The notes under the pieces are model-generated. The model was not told the origin of the DNA. It was given only the letters and a program-made list of their open reading frames with translations, and ran no database searches. From NCBI GenBank assembly GCA_965657335.1, contig CBFHOH010000006.1, forward strand, positions 1 through 64,000: DNA of 64,000 nucleotides, in the 5' to 3' direction. How positions within the stretch are numbered: the first letter of the stretch is position 1; each line of letters opens with the position of its first letter. Below are positions 8,984 to 16,758 of this stretch, piece after piece. This stretch comes from UBA4582 sp965657335. GTDB lineage: Bacteria; Pseudomonadota; Gammaproteobacteria; Pseudomonadales; Azotimanducaceae. The position numbers and the translations under genes were made by a program.

Positions 8984-9715
8984 ATGGGACGACTGGATGG
9001 CAAAGTAGCACTGATAACTGGCGGCGCTCGGGGTCAAGGGGCGGCCGAAGGCAAACTATTTCGCGCTGAAGGAGCCGAGGTTTATTTGACGGACGTGCTG
9101 GTTGATGAAGGTCAAACAACGGCTGCTGAGATAGGCGCAACGTTTATCGAACACGATGTCACAGACAGCGCAGCATGGGCTGAAATTGTGGCACGCATTG
9201 ATCAGGAGCAGGGTCATCTGGATGTGCTAATCAATAACGCCGGTATCTTTCACATGGTTGGCCTGGCTGAGACCGAAAGGGAACTCTGGGATCGTACCAT
9301 TGCAATCAACCAGACAGGCGTGTTTCTGGGGTTGCAAGCCGTCTCTGACATGATGATCCGCCAACGATCAGGGTCGATTATTAATATCTCATCCATTGCC
9401 GGGCTGCGCGGCTCCGGCGGCGCATTTGCCTATGGTGCAAGTAAGTGGGCGGTGCGGGGCATGACCAAAAGTGCCGCACAGGAATTGTCTCCACACGGTA
9501 TTCGCGTTAATTCGATTCACCCGGGTATTATTGAAACCGCCATGGTTGACGAATTTAGTCGCAAAGGCATCAACGAGAGCATTCGTGAACGTATTCCCAT
9601 GGGGCATTACGCTGATGCTGCAGAAGTCGCAAAACTTGCGCTGTTTTTAGGCTCGGAAGACAGTAGTTACTGCAGTGGCTCCGAGTTTGTTGTCGACGGA
9701 GGGATGACGGCTTAA
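8984..9715 (+). CDS. short-chain dehydrogenase/reductase
   Basis: A 243-residue classical SDR. It shows the cofactor motif TGGARGQG at residues 13-20, the DVTD adenine-ring contact, NNAG, a catalytic Ser in ISSIAG and YGASK as YxxxK, then HPGIIET after the active site and a C-terminal SGSEFVVDGG. The N-terminal GARGQG and overall pattern resemble 3-alpha/20-beta-hydroxysteroid dehydrogenases, but SDR substrate cannot be assigned by motif. Asp in LTDVL favours NAD(H). It lies just before the AhpD-like selenoprotein gene on the same strand (45 bases), so the two may be co-transcribed. Confidence 0.9.
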   Translation: MGRLDGKVALITGGARGQGAAEGKLFRAEGAEVYLTDVLVDEGQTTAAEIGATFIEHDVTDSAAWAEIVARIDQEQGHLDVLINNAGIFHMVGLAETERELWDRTIAINQTGVFLGLQAVSDMMIRQRSGSIINISSIAGLRGSGGAFAYGASKWAVRGMTKSAAQELSPHGIRVNSIHPGIIETAMVDEFSRKGINESIRERIPMGHYADAAEVAKLALFLGSEDSSYCSGSEFVVDGGMTA

Positions 9716-9760
9716 ACGAATACGTTACACTCACAGAAACCTAACTCACGGAGAGGCTAG

Positions 9761-10312
9761 ATGGCCCGAATCAAATTGTTATCCGACGAGGAATTGGACG
9801 ACGCGACGCTTACCACAGTTCAGGCGATGGAAAAAAGTGGGGCTGATACCTCTACCATGCGAGGTCTTGCTAATTGTCCGGATTTCTTTAAATCCTACTT
9901 TCAGTTTTATGGTCCAGCGCGGCAAGGACATTCGTTGTCTGAAGCGTTGATAGAAATGATTAGGCTTAGAATAGCCAGACACAATGATTGTTTTACCTGA
10001 CTCAATGCTCGACTTCTGCAGTCTGCAGAAGAATTAACGGAAGAGAAAATCACCCGGCTAGATCTCGATAAATCACTTCAGGGTTTTTCCGACGCAGAGC
10101 AACTGGCGCTTGAATATGCTGACAAAATGGCGACCGATCATCACAATATGAGTGATGATTTTTTTGAACGTCTGAAGCAGCATTATTCCGACGAGCAGGT
10201 ATTAGAGCTGGGTATGATGATTGGCCAGTTCATTGGTTTTGGCAGAGTGCTGATGGTACTCGACCTGGAATCGAAATTTTGCCCGATCGAAGGCGAAGAA
10301 ACGCCAAATTAG
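9761..10312 (+). CDS. AhpD-like/carboxymuconolactone-decarboxylase family selenoprotein (CxxU, Sec80)
   Basis: The frame starts at ATG 9761 (RBS GGAGAGG), meets TGA at 9998-10000 and continues open to TAG 10310-10312: 183 residues with Sec at 80. The CMD/AhpD core is clear: SEALIEMIRLRIARHNDC-FT-U-LNARLL, where family members have CxxC at this place, then ALEYADKMATDHH and LELGMMIGQFIGFGR, the helices packing around the active site. The AhpD-type pair reduces peroxides or disulfides; here the second Cys is replaced by Sec. A 7-9 bp hairpin immediately downstream has a tip TGCAGTCTGCA, which resembles the E. coli fdhF SECIS tip TGCAGGTCTGCA as I recall it. The convergent neighbour is a second AhpD-like selenoprotein. 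A nonsense mutation is the alternative, but location at the catalytic Cys, the hairpin and two other cases argue against it. Confidence 0.88.
10013..10031 (+). promoter_or_regulatory. putative bacterial SECIS element of the AhpD-like gene
   Basis: CTTCTGC (10013-10019) pairs perfectly with GCAGAAG (10025-10031). The tip AGTCT can close further to a three-base loop GTC with G at 10021, 21 nt after the TGA. The apical sequence TGCAGTCTGCA differs from the recalled fdhF tip by lacking one G. Confidence 0.75.
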
Positions 10313-10345
10313 CGGGCTTAATTCTTGATCAGCTAATATCTTTCG

Positions 10346-11551
10346 CTATTTTGATTGCCGCGATGCCGCCATTTTCTTCAGCATCGTGGCTGCAAACGGC
10401 GCCATCAAACGGCCCAATATTCGCTTCAACAATGGTAGCTTCGGGGAGTTTGCCGAAGCGTTAAAGTTGTTTATTCCCAAATCTTCGCGGATTGATTGGC
10501 TAATCATGAGCACCGGTTCGTCCAATGGTATGCCGGTGCTATCTGCTATTCTCACCATCCGCTGAAAATTTCCTACAACCGCCGCCGCGTCTATCATTGC
10601 CGGCTCGCCAAGTTTTTCTACGAGTTGTTTTCTTGTTCGTACGATCTCCTCTGCTGGTTGCATGAGTATCGCATCTGCGAAGTTTCTGAGTTCAACGCCG
10701 GCTTCAACCCCTTCAGGAATTTGTTCGTCATCGACCATGCTCTCAAGATTTGCTTTTTCGCCGCTAAGTTCACTGCTTGCACGAAGCAGTAGGGAGTGTG
10801 AAGAGGTTCAGTAAAAGCATTGATTGTGGGCAGATACTCTGCCGGCGACAAACTCTATCTGCGAGCGGTTTAGTGCTCTGCCGCCATTGGTCGCAGGGTT
10901 GGCGACATCTCGTGGTGCAAGATACTGAGCGCCACTCAGGATTAAGAGCAGTTTGACAGAGTCGGGCACGAGACTCATTGCGGCGATGACGTTCCCTGTT
11001 TCAGGCATGCCGTCATACATATCGTTGTCTATTGCTTCGAGGTCTGTTGGCATCACCATCGGTACCCAGGCGCCATGCGGTTTTGCGCCCGAGGGTCTGC
11101 GCCGGTTGGGCTCGCCTGTGAGAGGGCTAGGTAGTTGTTCCAACGGTAAGCCAAGTCCGATATGAAAGTTGTCGACACTAATAACCGCGACGACCACACC
11201 TAACAATTCAACATAGTGTGCGTCAGTAAACTCCTCCGTGAAAAGCCCTTCCAGCCAGTTAGCAGAAAGCCTCGAGGCATCGCGCGCGATTCGATGAACG
11301 ACATCAACAACGTTGGCTGATAAATTAGTTGAGTGGTGATGACTTCCTTTGACACTGTTCGGCGACAGCGCTTCAGCCCTCTGGTGACAGAAATCGCAAT
11401 CTGTCGCATTTCGACTTTCTTCTGCAATGGCGATTTTGTCCTCTGCTGACCACCAGAACCCCGGTTGCGCGATGACATTCCAGGCTTTGCGGTAAGCCTC
11501 AGGTAAGTCTTCTCGGATATTTGGGTCGGTATATTCAAAATGGCGATTCAT
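10346..11551 (-). CDS. two-domain AhpD-like peroxidase-related selenoprotein (CxxC + CxxU, Sec248)
   Basis: On the minus strand the frame runs from ATG 11551 through a TGA (bases 10810-10808) to the stop at 10346: 401 residues with Sec at 248. Each half carries an AhpD-type active-site motif. The first has ESRNATDCDFCHQR with Cys52-x-x-Cys55, the second has VAGRVSAHNQC-FY-U-TSSHSLLLRA with Cys245-x-x-Sec248. Homologues of the second motif read CFYCTSSHS. The protein therefore combines one dithiol and one selenothiol site, possibly an electron relay. Candidate SECIS at 10772-10790. A PhyH oxygenase gene starts 235 bases upstream in the divergent direction. The C-terminal part after Sec (PLLKRILGRLMAPFAATMLKK) looks like an amphipathic or membrane-associating tail. 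Confidence 0.85.
10772..10790 (-). promoter_or_regulatory. putative bacterial SECIS element of the two-domain AhpD-like gene
   Basis: On the minus strand ACTGCTT (10790-10784) pairs perfectly with AAGCAGT (10778-10772), with loop CGTGC. The loop G at 10782 is 26 nt after the TGA, within the range for bacterial SECIS. A G or U next to the closing pair is shared with the other two elements. Confidence 0.65.
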
Positions 11552-11786
11552 ATTGATTTCCAGTGTTTGCTAAGAGGGTAAGTGATATAACCGAGCTGTC
11601 AGGCTCTTCTCAAGTCTGACCATGCCTGTGTTTCTTTATCCTTAAGATGGTCGTAAAAGATGGCTAACATGTCGAGTGTACTAAAGCGCACAAGGAAAGC
11701 GAATTCATCGTTTGAGAAAGCAAAAGCTCAACAAACGAACTGAAGAATGATATGTTTCTATCTAATTGCATGACGAGGACGAAATA

Positions 11787-12710
11787 ATGGCGAGCAAGCA
11801 GGGGCCAACAGTTGATGCTTTATCCGACACTTTAGATCAGTCGGTCCAAGACACCCGTCCATCTCAGGCCGTTGAAAAGCATAAGCGGTTGGACAGAATA
11901 CGCGATGAGATTCTGTTACTTGGTCTTGAGCGACACGTGCTCGACCTAGAACTTTATGGCTACACGGTACTGGAGAATGTGAAACCATTGTCTTTCTTCG
12001 ATGAATTGCGCGAGACCATTCTAAGGCTCGGTGAAGAAGATCGAGACGCAGGCAGGCGTATTCCGCTTTCGGGTAAAGAGGGAAAGAGTTATTTAGTGAC
12101 GTGGTTACTGGCAAGAGGGCGAATTTTCGAAGAGGCTGTCATGGCAGAAAAACCTCTAGCATTGATCACGTGGCTCATGGGTGAGAGTTGTCAGATAAGC
12201 AGCAATCACGGCCATGTCCGTGTTGATGGTGATCCCCCGCAGGATATGCATACGGATACGCCTATGGTACCCGATCCGATACCTGAGGCTTCTGCCGCGT
12301 CGAACATGATGTGGGTAACAGATGACTTTAGTTTCGAGTCTGGTGCGACGCTTGTTGTGCCGGGATCGCACAAGCGACGAAATAGCCCACCCTACGGTGC
12401 TAGAAGTATGGCTATTCCTGTTGAAGCGAAAAAAGGTTCTGTTGTTGTTTTCAACGGTAATCTCTGGCACGGCGCAGGTGCCCGAACAATCCCAGGTGAG
12501 CGTGTAGGCATGACGGTGTATTTCAACCGCATGTACGCAAGGCCGCAGGAAGACCTCAATGCCGTGATCAGTGATGAGGTTGTTGCGAGAAATCCAGCAA
12601 GGTTCGCGCATCTGATAGGACGTAACAACCCGTATCCAGCGACTGACTATGGTTTCTTCAACGCGAAAGGTGCGCCTTACTTTGGTAAGACAATAGACTC
12701 TCGAGGATAA
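11787..12710 (+). CDS. phytanoyl-CoA dioxygenase (PhyH) family protein
   Basis: A 307-residue Fe(II)/2-oxoglutarate oxygenase. The facial triad is visible as HTD in DMHTDTPM and a distal His in NLWHGAG, with the 2OG-binding Arg in RTIPGERVGM. The double-stranded beta-helix strands FESGATLVVPGSHK and GSVVVFNGNLWH are typical. An N-terminal helix-rich extension of about 60 residues (DRIRDEILLLGLERHVLDL) precedes GYTVLENV, where the catalytic domain begins. Start is the ATG at 11787 with GAGGA seven bases upstream; a TTG at 11766 is less likely. Family members hydroxylate lipids, terpenoids or secondary metabolites; substrate unknown. Confidence 0.88.
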   Translation: MASKQGPTVDALSDTLDQSVQDTRPSQAVEKHKRLDRIRDEILLLGLERHVLDLELYGYTVLENVKPLSFFDELRETILRLGEEDRDAGRRIPLSGKEGKSYLVTWLLARGRIFEEAVMAEKPLALITWLMGESCQISSNHGHVRVDGDPPQDMHTDTPMVPDPIPEASAASNMMWVTDDFSFESGATLVVPGSHKRRNSPPYGARSMAIPVEAKKGSVVVFNGNLWHGAGARTIPGERVGMTVYFNRMYARPQEDLNAVISDEVVARNPARFAHLIGRNNPYPATDYGFFNAKGAPYFGKTIDSRG

Positions 12711-12754
12711 AGCCTTTCATGTAACAAAAAGTGTTGATGAGCCAAGCGGGTCAG

Positions 12755-12775
12755 GGGGTGAATCCACTTCACCCC
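12755..12775. terminator. hairpin between convergent genes, possible terminator
   Basis: GGGGTGAA (12755-12762) pairs perfectly with TTCACCCC (12768-12775) around a five-base loop, in the gap between the convergent PhyH and amidohydrolase genes. There is no strong T-run (TTGT follows on the plus strand), so termination activity is uncertain. Confidence 0.45.
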
Positions 12776-12797
12776 TTGTATCACAGTGTTGAGTGAG

Positions 12798-13982
12798 TTA
12801 CATGTTAATCGTGGGTGACAGGCCAAGATAGTCTTCGTAGTTTTTGCTATAAAACTGGTCCAACTCTTCCTTGTTTGCTTCGACGGCGTCGAGACTTTCC
12901 TCGAAGTCTCCAAATGGGTCTTTGCCGCCCTCTGGGTGTGGATAGTCGGTGTTAAACATCAGAATATTTTTGCCGACGTTCTTCAAAATCCAGCCGGTAT
13001 TTTCAGTATGAAGTGGCGCAACGCGAATTTGTCGTTCGAAATACTCTGAGGGTTTCATGGAAAGTTTTTTCAAACTTTGATCAAACTTGCCGAGCAACGA
13101 CACACCCATATCAAGGTTCATCAGTGAAGCAGGCACCCAATTAGCACCAAGTTCGATAATGCCAATTTTCAGTTTTGGAAAACGCTCCAGTACACCGTCA
13201 AAGATCATGCAGGTTATCCATCGTTCGATTGTGTGGTGGACAACAGGCAGGTCTTTAGGTTTTGTGGTTTCTATGTTGCCAATATTGCCTTTCAGTACTC
13301 TTTCTACCCCTGTGTTCATGTAAACGGATGGCATGTTTTGGCCACTACCGATATGCAGTGTCACCGGCACGCCAGCTTCTTCCATCATCGCCCAAAGTGG
13401 GTCATAGGCGATATGAGACGGTGCTCTGCCTTCTACTGCATCGGAACCTATCCAAATGGCATTGATGCCTAATTCTAACGCTAGTTTTAGTGAAGTCTGT
13501 GCACGTTCAGGGTCTCTTAACGACAGGTAACCAACTGATTTAAGCTGCGTGTCATCAGCGCAAAAGTCTGCCATGCCGCGATTGAGTGCATCGCATCCAC
13601 CATAAACTACCTCAAGGTCTTTAGAACGAGCAAAGCGGCCCGCGCCAACAGAAGGAAAAACCAGTTGTGAGGTCACACCCATGAGACCGAGAGCATCGCT
13701 TCGCTCTTTCTTTTCGACAGCGCCGTACGCGCTCCACATGTTACGTTTGCCAGGGTGAGCAAAAATGTCAGATTTAAGTGCCGCTGTGAGCTCAGGGTTC
13801 TGGCCGGCTAAGCGCTTGTCTGCGGCCTCGATAATTGGGTCAAGCGCCGGCATATTAAGGTCGAAAACACCTGTGTCTAAGTTGTCTCTAACATACTCTG
13901 TCGCGTAACTTTCCAGCCAGCCTCTTCCTTCAATGATATGGCTGTCTGCGTCGTGAATGATGCGTCCCTCGCGGTGTGACAT
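12798..13982 (-). CDS. amidohydrolase-2 family metal-dependent hydrolase/decarboxylase
   Basis: A 394-residue TIM-barrel protein of the amidohydrolase-2 (ACMSD/gamma-resorcylate decarboxylase-like) family. The N-terminal metal motif is IIHDADSHI, where D-A-D-S-H replaces the common DxHxH. Further motifs are VTLHIGSGQ with a metal His, and MFNTDYPHPEGG near the C-terminus, the conserved Asp-x-Pro-His region. Members decarboxylate or hydrolyse aromatic and related carboxylates. A strong RBS (AGGAGG) lies five bases before ATG. The TetR gene lies directly upstream on the same strand, separated by an AT-only palindrome, making this gene the likely TetR target. Confidence 0.86.
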   Translation of the reverse strand: MSHREGRIIHDADSHIIEGRGWLESYATEYVRDNLDTGVFDLNMPALDPIIEAADKRLAGQNPELTAALKSDIFAHPGKRNMWSAYGAVEKKERSDALGLMGVTSQLVFPSVGAGRFARSKDLEVVYGGCDALNRGMADFCADDTQLKSVGYLSLRDPERAQTSLKLALELGINAIWIGSDAVEGRAPSHIAYDPLWAMMEEAGVPVTLHIGSGQNMPSVYMNTGVERVLKGNIGNIETTKPKDLPVVHHTIERWITCMIFDGVLERFPKLKIGIIELGANWVPASLMNLDMGVSLLGKFDQSLKKLSMKPSEYFERQIRVAPLHTENTGWILKNVGKNILMFNTDYPHPEGGKDPFGDFEESLDAVEANKEELDQFYSKNYEDYLGLSPTINM

Positions 13983-14024
13983 ATGTCCTCCTGAAAAAAA
14001 TCTTTTACGTTAAAGGTAAGATCT

Positions 14025-14045
14025 TATTATATAATATATATAATA
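14025..14045. promoter_or_regulatory. AT-only palindrome, candidate TetR operator/promoter
   Basis: Arms TATTATATA (14025-14033) and TATATAATA (14037-14045) are perfectly inverted around three bases. The element lies between the TetR gene and the amidohydrolase start (43 bases before it) and contains TATAAT-like -10 sequences on both strands. A 21-bp palindrome in this place fits a TetR dimer site, but low complexity makes chance more likely than usual. Confidence 0.4.
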
Positions 14046-14092
14046 GCAATCCACATGAACAACGTGGTCGCCTCGGCTCCGACAGGCACGGC

Positions 14093-14683
14093 TTATTCAG
14101 GTAGTAACGTCTCTATCCCGCCGAAAATGAACTTCACGGTAGTCTTGATCATGCCGACTTTGTCGCCGCCGAATCGATTATGTTGTGCTGCAGCAGCTTG
14201 GGCAGCGCCAGAGGCAAGTACCAGTAATTGCTCGGCTTCCCCCGTGCTTAGTGTGTATTGGTTAGCGAGCGCTCGCACCAGATATCTTGCCACTTGGGCA
14301 CGGTTTTTTTTCTCTTTCTTCGCAATTGCTGCATAAACGTCCGGTTGATCTTTGAGGATGTTGATGATGTTGTTGCTGGAAAACTGCTCGAAATTACTAG
14401 TCACAACGAGGGTCACCAGTTCGTAATAATCGTTGGTTTCAGTGACTTGCTCGCGAAGTGCTGTGGTAAACCTTTCCGTTTCCCTCACAAGCAGTTCCTG
14501 CAAAATCGCTAGCCTTGTATCAAAGTACTTGTAAACCAGAGGGTTACTGACACCCGCTTCACGGGCGAGGGCCTCCATGGTAAAACTGGACAGTCCCTGC
14601 TTTTGGATGATGGTTTGACTACAATCAAGCAGTTGGCTGCGGCGGCCCTGGGGAGAAAGGCGAGTTCTTTTTGGTGATGTCAT
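14093..14683 (-). CDS. TetR family transcriptional regulator
   Basis: A 196-residue regulator starting at ATG 14683. The N-terminal HTH is clear: RRSQLLDCSQTIIQKQGLSSFTMEALAREAG followed by VSNPLVYKYFDTRLAIL, where VYKYF is the recognition-helix end typical of TetR. The C-terminal ligand/dimer domain is helical (LVREETER-like, TALREQVTETNDYYELV, then GAAQAAAAQHNR). It probably controls the amidohydrolase gene 110 bases downstream through the AT-rich palindrome between them; the ligand is unknown. It is one of only two apparently intact one-component regulators in the first 45 kb. Confidence 0.88.
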   Translation of the reverse strand: MTSPKRTRLSPQGRRSQLLDCSQTIIQKQGLSSFTMEALAREAGVSNPLVYKYFDTRLAILQELLVRETERFTTALREQVTETNDYYELVTLVVTSNFEQFSSNNIINILKDQPDVYAAIAKKEKKNRAQVARYLVRALANQYTLSTGEAEQLLVLASGAAQAAAAQHNRFGGDKVGMIKTTVKFIFGGIETLLPE

Positions 14684-14845
14684 AGATAGACAGTAACCAA
14701 CTTGCCGTTCAACCGAAAGGAAAAGGTGACAATAAAAGCAGGGCCACTCCATGGCATTATTTTTCAAGCGTTATCTTTTCAGGGTTGTGAGGTAGCGTCA
14801 AAAGAGAAACTCAGATAACAACATCTACCACTCAAGTTGTCGGGG

Positions 14846-16090
14846 TCAGTGATCGCTGGGTGTGAGGGCAGGAGGAAACCAATCACAATCGATGACCTCC
14901 TGGTGTCCTTCATATACGCGCATCCCCATCATGTAGGGTCCCGGCGGTACCGGTAGCCAGTTGCTAGTCTGGGTTGGCCGTGTTGCACTGATGATAATCG
15001 TCAAGCTGCCATCTTCACCGTATACAAGTCCTGGCGTTCGATCGCTGATAGACCAGCGATCGATTTCGTTTTCGATAAGGTACATGTCCATGCCATAGGC
15101 GGTTAATGACCAAAACGCATGACAAGGCGGCAGTGCGTCAGCCTCGAATCGCAACATAAGTGGCTTTGAGCCATCGGGTCGATTGCCTAATGCATCTGAC
15201 TGCACAATGTAGGATCGATTTTCAATCGCTTGGTGACCACCTAGACCGAATTTTGCGCCCGCGGCGCGTTTAAGAATGTCTCCGTCAAAACCGGTAGCAC
15301 TGCGCCCGGTATGCCAACCGTTTTTGTGCACGATGCCGGCAGCATTGCGTCCCCTAATGAGTTTTTCTCCTTCTTTAACGCCGGCAGCTAGCTCTTCTGC
15401 TGAGATACTGTCTGGGTTTTCGATGATTGCCTGTGCATCTTTAGAAAGAGTGGGGTGCCAATGCGCTGGGGGATCGAGCTCGACGTAGCTTTTCAATTCG
15501 GCGAAAAATTCAGCACCTGCTTTGTCGATCGTGGTTGGACGACCGACGCGCGTTGTTCGTTCGGTCGGATGAGCGCGCGGTGCTGTTACGCGAATACTTC
15601 GCTGCAGAGAACGTGCCTTTTCGATATCTTCCGGCGACTCAACAAGCACTCGAACAATAACCCAAGCCGTGGGCGTGCCAATCGTGACGATATTGCCAGC
15701 ATCGTTGGCCGGGGGCGTGTTTGGGTCGAACGTCACCTGAACGCTGGTGCCGCCGACGCCATGGTGGCGACGACAAACATAGGCGACATGGGTATAGGCA
15801 TCAAGCACCATCACGTTCCAATACCGGTTCGGGTGATCCATTGGTGGAACGTCTATCGTCAAGTCTCCATGACGCAAGTCATACCATGCGGATGAGTACA
15901 GGGTATCGTTATTCGGTACGACGATTGCCCGATCACTTGGTGTCGCCAGATCATCAACATGATTCATCGTGCCGCTGTCGTTCTTTGAACACAATAACAA
16001 CCGAGTGCGGTGTACCGACGCTAAAGGAAAACCCCAGATGTATGCTTCAGCGGCAGGAGAGATCTGAGGGGGTAATGAAGACGTAGACAT
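14846..16090 (-). CDS. DUF1254/DUF1214 domain protein
   Basis: A 414-residue protein with the tandem architecture DUF1254 (about residues 15-160: AEAYIWGFPLASVHRTR, VVPNNDTLYSSAWYDLR, DHPNRYWNVMVLDAYTHV) and DUF1214 (about 290-400: LRFEADALPPCHAFWSLTAYG, SISDRTPGL, TSNWLPVPPGPYMMGMRVY). Proteins of this pair occur widely in environmental bacteria and have been linked to lipid or catabolic clusters; no reaction is established. This copy has no obvious signal peptide. It starts at ATG 16090 with AAGGAAA upstream and lies 40 bases after the HTH-CoxL chimera on the same strand. Confidence 0.85.
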   Translation of the reverse strand: MSTSSLPPQISPAAEAYIWGFPLASVHRTRLLLCSKNDSGTMNHVDDLATPSDRAIVVPNNDTLYSSAWYDLRHGDLTIDVPPMDHPNRYWNVMVLDAYTHVAYVCRRHHGVGGTSVQVTFDPNTPPANDAGNIVTIGTPTAWVIVRVLVESPEDIEKARSLQRSIRVTAPRAHPTERTTRVGRPTTIDKAGAEFFAELKSYVELDPPAHWHPTLSKDAQAIIENPDSISAEELAAGVKEGEKLIRGRNAAGIVHKNGWHTGRSATGFDGDILKRAAGAKFGLGGHQAIENRSYIVQSDALGNRPDGSKPLMLRFEADALPPCHAFWSLTAYGMDMYLIENEIDRWSISDRTPGLVYGEDGSLTIIISATRPTQTSNWLPVPPGPYMMGMRVYEGHQEVIDCDWFPPALTPSDH

Positions 16091-16130
16091 GACGATGAAT
16101 GGGTTTCCTTAATAAGCGTTAGATAGTGAG

Positions 16131-16634
16131 TTAGATTTTGCCGATCGCTGACAGAATTCGCTCTGGAGTAAACGGTTGTTGCGTCACTTTTCCGCCTAGA
16201 GGACTTAAAGCATCGTTGATGGCATTCATGATTGCCGCTGCTGCCGCACCGGTGCCAGCTTCTCCGGCGCCTTTAGCGCCAAGTTCTGATTCGCTGGTGG
16301 GAGTCTCAATATGTGCAACTTCAATGTCAGGCACATCGGTCATTGTCGGTAGTAAGTAGCTAGACATTGTGCCATTTAGCAGCTCTCCGCGGTCGTTATA
16401 CCTACATTCTTCAAATAGGGCGCCGCCGATGCCTTGCACAACACCACCACGGATTTGCTCGTCGACTAATTGTGGGTTGATGACAATGGTCTGTTTGCCG
16501 ACGCCTGCTTTGGCTGCCACATTCTCAATGGTGAGATTTACGTAGCCATCAGTTGCAAGTAATTCGGCAGTTGCTTCAATAATGGCGTTGTGAGAGTCAG
16601 CATTTCGGCGTGACCCACTTGATTTTGAAGCCAA
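16131..16634 (-). pseudogene. chimeric ORF: TetR-type HTH fused to C-terminal fragment of a xanthine-dehydrogenase/CoxL-like subunit
   Basis: An intact 167-residue frame (TTG start at 16634, or TTG at 16646) made of two unrelated parts. Residues about 6-52 are a TetR N-terminus: RRNADSHNAIIEATAELLATDG, in two conserved blocks, then LTIENVAAKAGVGKQTI. Instead of the expected YRWW helix end, the sequence passes directly into VINPQLVDEQIRGGVVQGIGGALFE, the C-terminal region of the molybdopterin-binding subunit of xanthine dehydrogenase/CO dehydrogenase-like enzymes, through SELGAKGAGEAGTGAAAAAI, to its normal end. The molybdenum-site C-terminus alone cannot be active, and the regulator has lost its dimer domain. 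I read it as an in-frame deletion that fused two genes. Misassembly is the alternative. Confidence 0.75.
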
Positions 16635-16673
16635 GAAGACCCCCAATAGTTAAATTTTTATCAATAGTAACTC

Positions 16674-16727
16674 GTTGAAAACTTCAGCGTCTCCGCAAGC
16701 ACGCGCAAATAATTGACAGTTTTCAAC
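16674..16727. promoter_or_regulatory. widely spaced inverted repeat upstream of the HTH-CoxL chimera
   Basis: GTTGAAAACT (16674-16683) and AGTTTTCAAC (16718-16727) are perfect 10-base inverted copies 34 bases apart, 28 bases above the chimera's first possible start. They may be paired operator half-sites of the former TetR gene or a long-looped hairpin. Confidence 0.35.
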
Positions 16728-16758
16728 TAACTTGCTCGAAATTCGTATTTGAATCCCG

